This document shows positions 53,885 to 62,050 of a DNA stretch of 64,000 nucleotides, in pieces (the stretch's first letter is position 1; every line of letters begins with the position of its first letter). Source of the stretch: Nitrospirota bacterium (lineage in GTDB: Bacteria > Nitrospirota > Thermodesulfovibrionia > Thermodesulfovibrionales > JdFR-88). Location of the stretch: contig JAKBYX010000001.1 in assembly GCA_021840255.1 (NCBI GenBank), forward strand, positions 62,001 to 126,000, written 5' to 3'. The notes below the pieces were generated by a model, which had not been told where the DNA came from, made no database searches, and was given only the letters and a program-made list of their open reading frames with translations. The position numbers and the translations under genes were made by a program.

Positions 53885-55362
53885 TAGTTTTCTTTTTCCA
53901 GGCCGGGGCTTTTGTGATTGAGCGGCTTCATGTCCCCTGGCAGCGGGAACTTCAGCTCGAAATGCGCACCCCTTGCGGACCCGATGAGCCTTATGTCCCC
54001 ATGGTGGGTCAACATGATCTTGTAGACGGTGGCAAGGCCCAGGCCGCTGCCCTCATTTTTTGTGGTAAAGAACGGCTGGAATATGCTGGAGGCGATCTTT
54101 TCAGGAACACCCGGCCCGGTATCCATAACATGCACCTTGAGCCAATCACCTGAAAGCTCGTATTTTACCGTGATCATGCCGCCTTCCTTCATCGCCTGTA
54201 TGGCGTTTATGAACAGATTCATGAACACCTGCTTCAAAAGCGCCGGGTCGCACATTACCTGCGGCATCCTGGGGGGCCTGACGATTTTGACACTTACGCC
54301 GGCCTCCTCCAGGTCCGTCTCCAGAAGCTCCGCCACCTTATCGACTATCTCACTCAAATGGCAAAGTCTGGGCATGGGCGACGGTATCCTGGAAAACCTC
54401 AGATACTCATCAGCCATTATCATCATTTCCAGGGATTCGTCCTTTATTATATCAATATATTCATTTATTTCAGGCTGGTTGTTGGCCTTGCCTATCTCTG
54501 CGGCGGCGCCCCGGATGGCATAAAGACTGTTGCGCATCTCGTGGGCTATCTGTGCGGACATCTGCCCCACCGTGGCCATGCAGGTAAGCTTCTCGCTTTC
54601 TTCGGACATCTTTTTGAATTCCCTGAGGTATTTTCTCAGGTTTTCTATCACCTGGTGGAATGCCTGCCTCAACTGGACCGATTCATCCCTGGCGGAATGA
54701 TCATACAAGCTGGCCTCGCCAAAGGTTATTTCCTTCTCGAATGCCTCTGCCTCCCTTACAAGCCTCACCATGGGCTTGGCAAGGACGGAGGAGACAATGA
54801 AAGAACCGCCGATGCCCGCCGCGAATATCAAAAAAGAGAGATAGACAAGCTCGATCCTGGTCTTTCTGAACTCTTTGTTTGGACTGATATCCTTGTCAAA
54901 ATCTACCTGGATGGCCCCGAGCACGTCCCCCCCCGCGCTGACGGGCAAAAGCACCCGGGAGTCATCCCATGCGTTGTCCCGCGTGGCCCGTGCTGCGTCC
55001 CTAAGCCGGCTGAATATGCCGGGGTCCTTCCGCCCGATCTCGCGCAGGTTGTCGGACAGCACGATTATCCGCCGCCTGTCCACTGCCTTAACGCTTTTAA
55101 CATGGGAGGTCTGTTTAAGCTGCATCACCTGTTCCAGCAGTGCGCCGTAATCCCTGGATATCATTGCGTCCGAGGCGGTGTCGGCAAGCTTTTCAGCGAT
55201 GCTGTAATGGAACTGCCGCAGTTGCAAAGCCATGTTCTTGCGCGCGGTGGAAAGCACGACCAGGCTTACGGAAAAGTATATCAGCGATATCATCAGCATC
55301 ATGTAAAGGATGCCCTTTGTCTTGATGCTGGTGCGCTCGTGCAGCACGCGCAGGAACTTCAT
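53884..55362 (-). CDS. Membrane sensor histidine kinase (partner of a PhnD-like protein)
   Basis: 492 residues: membrane helix 1 (GILYMMLMISLIYFSVSLVV), a periplasmic or extracytoplasmic domain of about 140 residues, helix 2 (LVYLSFLIFAAGIGGSFIVS), HAMP, HisKA with the His in SAQIAHEMRNSLYAIRGA, and HATPase (NLFINAIQAM, DTGPGVP). Overlaps the PhnD-like gene by 4 bp and the regulator by 1 bp, so the three are one unit. In TtrS and ThsS the PhnD-like sensor is fused to the kinase; here it is a separate protein. Confidence 0.93.
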   Translation of the reverse strand: MKFLRVLHERTSIKTKGILYMMLMISLIYFSVSLVVLSTARKNMALQLRQFHYSIAEKLADTASDAMISRDYGALLEQVMQLKQTSHVKSVKAVDRRRIIVLSDNLREIGRKDPGIFSRLRDAARATRDNAWDDSRVLLPVSAGGDVLGAIQVDFDKDISPNKEFRKTRIELVYLSFLIFAAGIGGSFIVSSVLAKPMVRLVREAEAFEKEITFGEASLYDHSARDESVQLRQAFHQVIENLRKYLREFKKMSEESEKLTCMATVGQMSAQIAHEMRNSLYAIRGAAAEIGKANNQPEINEYIDIIKDESLEMMIMADEYLRFSRIPSPMPRLCHLSEIVDKVAELLETDLEEAGVSVKIVRPPRMPQVMCDPALLKQVFMNLFINAIQAMKEGGMITVKYELSGDWLKVHVMDTGPGVPEKIASSIFQPFFTTKNEGSGLGLATVYKIMLTHHGDIRLIGSARGAHFELKFPLPGDMKPLNHKSPGLEKEN

Positions 55363-56240
55363 GGGTTGGACACGCCTTTACTGTCCCTTTCTCTCCTGAG
55401 GAGGGCGCGGACAACGTCATAGTCCCGGTCGCGGGCCTTTGACAGCCCGTCTGTGCCGGGCTCCATGCCGCCCAGCACATCCCCCGGTTTTTTGAGGCTG
55501 TTCACAAGCAGCATGGTTTTTTCAATCTTGCGCAGGAGCCGAGGGTCGAGATCTCCCCTTGCGGCAAAAAGATATTGCGGAATGGGGCGGGAGTAACCGA
55601 TTATCCTCAGCCCCTTGCCCAGATAGGGTTTGGCCGTCTCCTCGGAAACTCCGGTTGCGTCGAACAGCCTTGCCAGGACCGCAAGGACTGCGCTCCTGTC
55701 GGACCCCAATCTGACGACGTCCATGAAATCGCCCTGCCTGATACCAGCCTTCCGGAGAATGAAATCCGGAAGCAGCCCTGAACCGGGGCAATAATACCTG
55801 CCGTACACGAAAGTCCTGCCGGAAAGATCGGAAACCTTTTTAATGCCGGAATCGTCCCTTACTAGAAGGACGCTCCTGTAAACGGAGCTTCCGTTTACGC
55901 GCAGTTTTGCCAGCGGAACAAGCGGTTTTGAGGGCGGCATCTGTTTTGAGGCCTCGCAATAAAGGGACGGACAGAGAAACGCCAGGTCCGCGTCGCCTTT
56001 TTTCAGGGCTTCTATGATCTCGCTCCTCTTTTTGGCAACTTTAAGTTCCACCGGGATACCCAGGCGGCTCTCGAGATACCGTTTAAAGGGGAGAAACCTC
56101 GCGTACATGACCGAAGGAGAGTCAAGAGGCATAAGCAACAGGGTCAATTTACGCTTCGCTGCCGCCGGAGGAGCCAGCACCAGAACTAGTATTACGGACA
56201 GGAGAAAGAACCTTTTCAGGCGGGGGAGATGTCTTTTCAT
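55359..56240 (-). CDS. PhnD-like periplasmic binding protein (sensor subunit)
   Basis: 293 residues. Signal peptide (FFLLSVILVLVLAPPAAA) followed by the PhnD/phosphonate-binding fold (LTLLLMPLDSPSVMYARFLP, DADLAFLCPSLYCEAS, DLSGRTFVYGRYYCPGSG). The C-terminal region continues the fold. No ABC transporter genes are near; instead kinase and regulator follow, so it likely presents a sulfur oxyanion to the kinase. The tetrathionate and thiosulfate sensors TtrS and ThsS use the same fold. Confidence 0.88.
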   Translation of the reverse strand: MKRHLPRLKRFFLLSVILVLVLAPPAAAKRKLTLLLMPLDSPSVMYARFLPFKRYLESRLGIPVELKVAKKRSEIIEALKKGDADLAFLCPSLYCEASKQMPPSKPLVPLAKLRVNGSSVYRSVLLVRDDSGIKKVSDLSGRTFVYGRYYCPGSGLLPDFILRKAGIRQGDFMDVVRLGSDRSAVLAVLARLFDATGVSEETAKPYLGKGLRIIGYSRPIPQYLFAARGDLDPRLLRKIEKTMLLVNSLKKPGDVLGGMEPGTDGLSKARDRDYDVVRALLRRERDSKGVSNP

Positions 56241-56248
56241 TTTGAAAT

Positions 56249-56278
56249 ATTATAAAAGGGGCGCTCCGGGATTTTCAA
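56249..56278 (-). promoter_or_regulatory. Sigma-70 promoter of the sensor-kinase-regulator operon
   Basis: On the minus strand TTGAAA (56278-56273), 18 bp, TATAAT (56254-56249). The predicted start is almost at the ATG (56240), so the message would have almost no leader. Confidence 0.7.
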
Positions 56279-56291
56279 ACCCCGGAACGCC
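56260..56291 (-). terminator. Hairpin after soxB
   Basis: An 11-bp stem with one G-U pair (GGCGTTCCGGG with CCCGGAGCGCC) and a 10-base loop lies directly after soxB and overlaps the next promoter. The T-run is short (CCTTTTA), so termination may be partial. Confidence 0.55.
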
Positions 56292-56332
56292 AAGCAAAAA
56301 CAGAATTCTTACGGTCAGAAAACACACGGGCC

Positions 56333-58006
56333 TCAGGCCACAAGCGCCGGTTTTTCGTTATGAATATTTATGGTTTTTTTCCGCTTGATGTAGTCTATGA
56401 CAATATCATAGACTGGTGGCCCGGACTGGCTTGCCATTGAGGCCCAGCCTGCCATCGTGTATTCCTTGCCGGGCTCCACGGACCTGCCGCGGACCTTCAG
56501 GTCCTGGATCCTTTGGCCCATCGGCCTTTCGGCATACATAGTGAATTCCAGCCCCCTGGACCTCACCATGTCGCCGCCCTGCTGCATATAAGGATCCGGG
56601 TTGAACAGGTTGTCCGCGACGTCCTCAAGGACGTTCTTTATCATGCTGCCCTTCATGACGGACCTGTACGTATTTGGATATGTAATGGCTGTTTGAGAAT
56701 AGACGTCCTCCGCTGTTATGGGACCAGCCGGCACGGTACTGCCCCATCTGAAGCCCGGAGACAGCGCAAACTCCACGTCGTAGTGCTCGGTCAGGGCGTC
56801 GCATATCAGGTTGTCAAAGGTCCCGTCCATGTTGCCCCGCCTGTAGAGAACGGTCTCCGTATGCCCCAGCACCTCCCCAAGCTTGTCTTTATAAGGGGCC
56901 CGAAGGTCCTCAACCAATTTCTCCATTTCCGCGTCGGGTTCGATCATCGAGGAAATAACCGGTATGAGCCTGAATGAATAGCTTTGTATCGCCCTGTTCT
57001 TCACCTCAAGATCGAGCCTTGAAACGAATTTGCCGTAACAGCCGGAATTTATGACAAGCGTCTTGCCCACCGTTACGGGCCTGGGCACCCCGTCGTGAGT
57101 ATGCCCGCCCATGATCACGTCTATCCCTTTGACCCGGCTGGCCATCTTCTTGTCAACATCCATGCCGTTATGGGAAATTACGACTACGAGGTCCACCTTC
57201 CTGGCCCTGACCTCATCCACTATACTCTGCATATGCGCGTCCTTGATGCCGAAGGACCAGTCCGGGATGAACCTTCGGGGATTGGCTATGGGAGTATACG
57301 GGAACGCCTGCCCGATGACGGCAATAGCCAGGCCGCCCACCTGTTTAATTACGTATGGCTTGAATACGGGGTCGCCCCAGGTGGCATCATTTACGTTCTG
57401 GGCGACAAATGGGAAATCCATCTTTTTTATCAGCGCCTTAAGGCGTTCCTGGCCATAGGTGAACTCCCAATGTCCGGTCATTACCTCGCAGCCAAGCTTG
57501 TTCATGGCGGTGACCATGTCTTCACCCTGTGTCCAAAGACTTGTGGCCGACCCCTGAACGGTATCGCCGCCGTCAATGTGGAGCACCTTCCCGGGCCTTT
57601 CCGCCCTGATGCCCTTTATAAGGGTGGCCATATATGCGAAACCGCCCATTTTCCCGTATTCCCTGGCAAGTCTGGCATAATCATCGCAGGTATATGCGTA
57701 AGCCTCCGGCGTATCAGGATTGTACCCGTAATATTTAAGAAAGGTCCTGCCCGTAAGATGAGGAGGCTGCCCCTTATCTTCACCAACCCCGATATTCGTG
57801 TCGGGCTCCCTGTAGAAAACCGGGACAAGCTGGGCGTGAGTGTCGGTTGTATGCACCAGCGTCAGGTTTCCCGTTTCGTGAAAGTTGAAAAGATTTCCGG
57901 GTTTTTGAAGGGCCTTTGCGAGCGCCGCCGGGGTCAGCGAGGCGAAGGCAGCGCCTCCGGCCGCCAGCGACAGCATCTGAATAAACTTCCTCCTTGTTAT
58001 GCTCAT
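56333..58006 (-). CDS. soxB: SoxB, sulfate thiohydrolase
   Basis: 557 residues from ATG 58006, which follows AAAGGAGG; the longer frame upstream overlaps soxA. A twin-arginine signal (SITRRKFIQMLSLAAGGAAF) exports it folded. The metallophosphatase-like motifs with two Mn sites are complete: HTTDTHAQLVP, IDGGDTVQGS, GHWEFTYG, HNGMDVDKK and MGGHTHDG. It releases sulfate from SoxY-bound thiosulfate. Last gene of the sox operon. Confidence 0.97.
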   Translation of the reverse strand: MSITRRKFIQMLSLAAGGAAFASLTPAALAKALQKPGNLFNFHETGNLTLVHTTDTHAQLVPVFYREPDTNIGVGEDKGQPPHLTGRTFLKYYGYNPDTPEAYAYTCDDYARLAREYGKMGGFAYMATLIKGIRAERPGKVLHIDGGDTVQGSATSLWTQGEDMVTAMNKLGCEVMTGHWEFTYGQERLKALIKKMDFPFVAQNVNDATWGDPVFKPYVIKQVGGLAIAVIGQAFPYTPIANPRRFIPDWSFGIKDAHMQSIVDEVRARKVDLVVVISHNGMDVDKKMASRVKGIDVIMGGHTHDGVPRPVTVGKTLVINSGCYGKFVSRLDLEVKNRAIQSYSFRLIPVISSMIEPDAEMEKLVEDLRAPYKDKLGEVLGHTETVLYRRGNMDGTFDNLICDALTEHYDVEFALSPGFRWGSTVPAGPITAEDVYSQTAITYPNTYRSVMKGSMIKNVLEDVADNLFNPDPYMQQGGDMVRSRGLEFTMYAERPMGQRIQDLKVRGRSVEPGKEYTMAGWASMASQSGPPVYDIVIDYIKRKKTINIHNEKPALVA

Positions 58007-58034
58007 GCGGCCTCCTTTTTCCCTTTGCCTTCGC

Positions 58035-58892
58035 TTACATCCTGAATCCGGGGACTTCCACCGGCAGACCGTTGGCCTGATACGTAAGGTAAAGCTCCAG
58101 GTCCCGGTATGTCTCACATTGAAAAGGCAGCGGCTTGGCCCTCACTTTCTTATTGCATCCTCTGAACCGCTTCTGAAGGGAACCGGTTTTGCCCCATTTA
58201 AGCCGGTAGCCGGGCCAATGGTCCGCATGATGCCTGTTGTTTGACAGGAGGTTCGCCCGTATCATGTGCCCAGCGTATTTAACGTGGCAGATGGCGCAGC
58301 TCATATTCAACTGTCCCTGCCGCTTGTAGTAATAGGCCTCTCCCGCTTCATAGAAGGGCCGGGCCGGGCCGTCTATGCTTACGTTTATCGGCACGCCGTT
58401 CGAGAGGGATTTTACGTAAAGCTCAAGCGCCACCTGGTTATAAGATTCGTATTTCAGCTCCGGGGCGCCCATGTGGTCCTTCCGGCACCTGTTTATCTGG
58501 AGCGCCACGGTGTTAATGCCCTTTATCGCGGGGTCATACTTGGGGTAAGCGGCCGCCACACCTTCCAGCTTTTCGCCGTTTTCACCATGGCAGCTTGCGC
58601 AGGATTTGCCCGCGCTGCCCTCCACCTTTTTAAAGAGGTCTCTGCCGTCATCCAGCACGAAGCCGGCAGGGTTGCCCTGCTCGGCCATCTGCTCCGTGAA
58701 TTTCCCGTATACCGCGTTGTATCTTTTTTCGTATTCCGCAGTTGAAATGTTCTGCTTGTATTCCTTTATCCCCGAAGCAGGCCCTGCCCCCGCGAATGCG
58801 CTGCGCCCCGCACCCGCAACGAGCAGTCCGATTGCGAATGTCAATATAAGATAATCCTTAAAGAAAAAATGAAAAAACCTTCGCATCCCCAT
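58035..58892 (-). CDS. soxA: SoxA, dihaem cytochrome subunit
   Basis: 285 residues. N-terminal signal (LILTFAIGLLVAGAGRSAFA), two haem motifs (CASCH and CAICH) and the active-site segment RFRGCNKKVRAKP, whose Cys takes part in the SoxAX thiosulfate coupling reaction. The second haem is present, as in most dihaem SoxA. RBS and gap to soxB (28 bp) are normal. Confidence 0.96.
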   Translation of the reverse strand: MGMRRFFHFFFKDYLILTFAIGLLVAGAGRSAFAGAGPASGIKEYKQNISTAEYEKRYNAVYGKFTEQMAEQGNPAGFVLDDGRDLFKKVEGSAGKSCASCHGENGEKLEGVAAAYPKYDPAIKGINTVALQINRCRKDHMGAPELKYESYNQVALELYVKSLSNGVPINVSIDGPARPFYEAGEAYYYKRQGQLNMSCAICHVKYAGHMIRANLLSNNRHHADHWPGYRLKWGKTGSLQKRFRGCNKKVRAKPLPFQCETYRDLELYLTYQANGLPVEVPGFRM

Positions 58893-58922
58893 GCCTCCAT
58901 TCTCTCAATTGTTCCCAGCGCA

Positions 58923-59249
58923 TCAGCGCGGGCTTATCTGGACCGATTCCTGGTAAACCCCACCTTTATTGTCCTTGTAAACGATCTTGAGAGGGGCAGC
59001 CTTGTCCGCCTTCAGGTAAAAGGATATGAACGGGTTGGCGCTGATGGCATAGGTCCAGTCGCAGTGGGTTACCCTTTCATTCCCATAAAATACATCCACG
59101 TCGTTTATGAAATACGCGGGGATCACCTTGCCGTCCTTGGTCTTCCTCAGCCCGGTTTCCATGGGGTGAGTTACAAGCGCCATAACGGGAATGACCTCAC
59201 CTTTTTTTATCGTTCCGGGTACTCTTATTTTTATCCTCCCTACCACCAC
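58923..59249 (-). CDS. soxZ: SoxZ, partner of SoxY
   Basis: 108 residues, GTG start behind AAGGAGG. Strand-rich with VVGRIKIRVPGTIKKGEV at the front and YFINDVDVFYGNERV, then NPFISFYLKA. It pairs with SoxY to form the substrate carrier. No Sec signal; in known systems it is exported together with SoxY. Confidence 0.93.
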   Translation of the reverse strand: MVVGRIKIRVPGTIKKGEVIPVMALVTHPMETGLRKTKDGKVIPAYFINDVDVFYGNERVTHCDWTYAISANPFISFYLKADKAAPLKIVYKDNKGGVYQESVQISPR

Positions 59250-59346
59250 TTTTATTTACCTCCTTCTTTATTGTCTCTTTTCACTGCCCGAGCTTGTAAG
59301 GCTTCCCCTTTTATTCAGCCCTTTACCCGCCGCAACCACCGCCCGC

Positions 59347-59859
59347 TTATCCGCCGCATCCTCCAATAGTCACCTTCACCGGCCTGATGGCGCCGTAAAG
59401 CTTTCCGGTGCTGGTCTCCAGGATCGCGCGTACATTCGAGGTCTTCCTCATCTTTATTCTCAGCGCGAACATGGCCTTCCCATTTGCGGGCGTAAGACTG
59501 ATGCCCGCGATATAGGGCTCAGGGTTGCCGTCCGCATACACGTTTATCTTCTTGACGTAATCATTGGCATTCATCGGCAGGTCGGACGTGATGGTCAATG
59601 GGACAACGGCCCCGTTTTCCGCGATTATCGGCGCATTGATACTGACATGGGACATGCTGACCTTCCTGCTTCCAAACTGTCTTCTCAGCACCTCGTTTAT
59701 ATTTTCTTCTTTAACGGCCGCCAACGCCGGCTTCACCAGCGACGGCAGCGCCCCGGCCATAAAGAACATCGCGCCGGCAACACCAGCGGATTTGATAAAA
59801 GCCCTCCTGGTGAGCGCCGGCCCGCTGCCTTCCTGCTCCCCCCTGTCTTCTTGCCTCAT
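59347..59859 (-). CDS. soxY: SoxY, sulfur substrate carrier with GGCGG arm
   Basis: 170 residues. Twin-arginine signal LTRRAFIKSAGVAGAMFFM near the N-terminus and the C-terminal TIGGCGG, whose Cys carries the sulfur substrate during the Sox cycle. Remarkable: right after the TAA the same reading frame continues with Ala-Gly-Gly-Gly-Cys-Gly-Gly and a second TAA (59325-59323), a second copy of the arm. Confidence 0.97.
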   Translation of the reverse strand: MRQEDRGEQEGSGPALTRRAFIKSAGVAGAMFFMAGALPSLVKPALAAVKEENINEVLRRQFGSRKVSMSHVSINAPIIAENGAVVPLTITSDLPMNANDYVKKINVYADGNPEPYIAGISLTPANGKAMFALRIKMRKTSNVRAILETSTGKLYGAIRPVKVTIGGCGG

Positions 59860-59870
59860 CGTTCGCCTCC

Positions 59871-60242
59871 TTATTTTTTATTGTTAAAGCTCAAGAGGTA
59901 TTCGACAACGTCATCAATCTGCTGGCTGGTCAGGATCTTATTCGTCCCGAAAGGCGGCATTATGGTGTCCGGATTGAATTTCCTTTCATCAAAGATCCTT
60001 TCCCTCAGCATGGTCCTGTCCTTTTCGGAGTAGTTCTTCATGGCTTCCACGAGGTTTGGCCCGACGTCTCCAGGGAATTCCATCCCCGGCACCACATGGC
60101 ATGCCGCGCAGTTGCCCAGCTTTTTCGTGTCGACGACCTTTTTGCCATCCGCTGCGTTGCCTCCAGCCAGCGCAGCGGCAGGCAGGAACAAAAATAAAAA
60201 CGCGAGCGCCAGACCCAAAGCAGTGATTTTACCTTTCCTCAC
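59871..60242 (-). CDS. soxX: SoxX, monohaem cytochrome
   Basis: 123 residues, GTG start. Signal peptide (ITALGLALAFLFLFLPAAAL), one haem motif CAACH and the distal ligand segment IMPPFGTNKILTSQQ, whose Met is the usual sixth ligand. It forms the SoxAX pair with soxA, which is three genes downstream. Confidence 0.95.
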   Translation of the reverse strand: MRKGKITALGLALAFLFLFLPAAALAGGNAADGKKVVDTKKLGNCAACHVVPGMEFPGDVGPNLVEAMKNYSEKDRTMLRERIFDERKFNPDTIMPPFGTNKILTSQQIDDVVEYLLSFNNKK

Positions 60243-60287
60243 TTCCCATTCCCCCTTTCTTTTTTAAAAAAACAAAAACCTCTTCTT

Positions 60288-60698
60288 CTATTTTGCGCAA
60301 AAACTGCTTTTAATTCCTATTTGGTGGCAGACAAGGTCTTTGAAATCCTCTCTTGTGACCACTCCGGGTATCCTCAGTAGTTCCTTGTTGCCAGTGCCCA
60401 TGAAAATTAAAGTGGGGATCCCGAAGATACCGTATTTTCTCTTAAGCTCAGTCCCTGTCTGCCCCTCTCTGATCAGCTTTACTGTCCCGTAAATATTTAT
60501 TTTTTCTAAATTAACATTGCCTTTCAGGATCTTTTTGATCGAGGGGTCATCGAGCACACTATCCATCATCCTGCACCATTTGCAGTCTTCCCGGTAGAAA
60601 AAAAGCAGCCTGATGTTTTTCCCGGACGCCCCGTATGCGGGCGCCGCTGCCGGGGCCGTCATGAGCAGGCAAAAAATAAGAATGGCAGATGTTTTCAT
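60288..60698 (-). CDS. SoxW-like exported thioredoxin
   Basis: 136 residues. Signal peptide (ILIFCLLMTAPAAAPAYG), a thioredoxin fold with CKWC in place of CxPC and a cis-Pro in GIFGIPTLIFM. First gene of the sox operon. SoxW-type proteins recycle SoxY or keep Sox proteins reduced; the paired membrane reductase is not in the window. Confidence 0.85.
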   Translation of the reverse strand: MKTSAILIFCLLMTAPAAAPAYGASGKNIRLLFFYREDCKWCRMMDSVLDDPSIKKILKGNVNLEKINIYGTVKLIREGQTGTELKRKYGIFGIPTLIFMGTGNKELLRIPGVVTREDFKDLVCHQIGIKSSFCAK

Positions 60699-60712
60699 TC
60701 ATACCAGAAGAT

Positions 60713-60727
60713 GCAAAATACGTGCCC
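60713..60727 (-). promoter_or_regulatory. Sigma-54 promoter of the sox operon
   Basis: On the minus strand GGGCAC (60727-60722), five bases, TTGC (60716-60713); only the first base departs from consensus. The predicted start falls about three bases before the ATG of the SoxW-like gene, so the message would be nearly leaderless. Confidence 0.65.
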
Positions 60728-60754
60728 GTCTAATGCCGCAAAAAATTATGCCGC

Positions 60755-60802
60755 TGTCCCTTTTTGCACAATTTGACTTCTTTTGATGTGCAATTCAGGA
60801 CA
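60755..60802. promoter_or_regulatory. Twin activator sites upstream of the sox operon
   Basis: Palindromes TGTNC-N6-GNACA at 60755-60770 and 60787-60802, centres 32 bp apart as in the YeeE promoter. Also overall a dyad: TTGCACA with TGTGCAA in the middle and TGTCC with GGACA outside. Confidence 0.85.
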
Positions 60803-60928
60803 AAAGAGGGGCACAGACCATTCAACCGGAAGTGATCTTTCCTGAGGCGATTTCCCAGGGATAAGGGAGGGGTATCAAAAGATTGGGACGATAATGAATC
60901 ACCCTGCAGCAAGCTACAGGAAATTGGG

Positions 60929-61906
60929 TCAGATCAACTCGCAGTCCGCATAGATAAAAAAATGGTCCGACGCCCTGCGGGCCACGGGCCACCAGGGTGT
61001 GCCCCTAGGGCTAAAGATATGGAAATCCTTCAGAATAAAGCGGCGGCTTGCGGGCAATATGTAATCTAGCCTGGCCGCCAGCAGTCCGGGTCTGTCGGAC
61101 CCCGGCCATTCCGCGCCCCCTTCTTCAAGGAATGTTTTTTCCTTTTCATCCATCCCTGGCTTTATAATATTTGCGTTTTCAAGGAGCCCCTTTATCACCT
61201 CGCATGTGCCAAGCTCCTCCCCGGGGTCGGTGTTGAGGTCTCCCATTACCACAAACGGCGCATCCGCCGGGAGGGGTGAAACGCCCGGCATGCCCTGCCC
61301 GCTTATGTATCTTTCCAGGAACCGGAGTTGATCGGCGTTCCTCCTTAAATTCATGTAATTTCTAAGGGGAACGGTCGGGTGAAGCAGGAGGAAATGAACG
61401 GCTGTTATACCTTTTTCTATTGGCCCTATTTCTATTGGAATATCAAGGAAAGCGGTGCTCCAAAGCGGGAAGCTGCCCGGGCACGGGGAGTCAGCTTCCG
61501 CGCAATAGTTCAAGGGCATTGACCCCCACGGGACATCCTTGTAGTTCTTTACGGCGTCAATATCAATTCTGTACCTGCTCAGGCAGGCTATCCCGTACTG
61601 GCCCTTGAAACGGCCGAATCCCTTATAGTCGAAGGGAGGCGGAAACCCGGTCGGCACCCCGGAATTAGTGTTTCCCATATAAAAAAAAGGATAATCAACC
61701 GGGTCCTCGCCCCTTTGCAGAAAATTTTTCACAAAGATGCGCGGGGCGGCGGGGTCTGCTTCCATCTCATTTATTGAAAGCACGTCGGGGGCAAATTTCT
61801 TTATTATCTTTGCGGCGGCCTGCGCCTGGGAGTTTCCCGGATCGCGGAGCTTCTGCATCGTCAGGTCTCTTATATTGAACTGTGCAAACCTCAGAGACAC
61901 AGGCAT
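60929..61906 (-). CDS. Endonuclease/exonuclease/phosphatase-fold protein
   Basis: 325 residues. The start NIRDL resembles the first motif (usually NxR), the Glu in SINEMEA is the metal site, FVVMGDLNTDPG is the central DxN motif, and ARRASDHFFIY is the terminal SDH motif. No signal peptide. It may be a DNase or phosphodiesterase; the substrate is not predictable. Monocistronic. Confidence 0.85.
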   Translation of the reverse strand: MPVSLRFAQFNIRDLTMQKLRDPGNSQAQAAAKIIKKFAPDVLSINEMEADPAAPRIFVKNFLQRGEDPVDYPFFYMGNTNSGVPTGFPPPFDYKGFGRFKGQYGIACLSRYRIDIDAVKNYKDVPWGSMPLNYCAEADSPCPGSFPLWSTAFLDIPIEIGPIEKGITAVHFLLLHPTVPLRNYMNLRRNADQLRFLERYISGQGMPGVSPLPADAPFVVMGDLNTDPGEELGTCEVIKGLLENANIIKPGMDEKEKTFLEEGGAEWPGSDRPGLLAARLDYILPASRRFILKDFHIFSPRGTPWWPVARRASDHFFIYADCELI

Positions 61907-62050
61907 AGTCCTTAAAAAATATCAGAAAACATGCCGCGTGTCATACAAATACCGCTACCTGCCATTATGTGGTAAACTTCACTAGCGGCCCCCCATGGGG
62001 ATAGGACCGGGAACACAAAAAAATAAAATTTCAGAAATGGATCTTCAGCG

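Noticed and set aside
58007-58117. N-terminal extension of soxB
   Set aside because: It overlaps soxA, lies before the RBS and would bury the twin-arginine signal.
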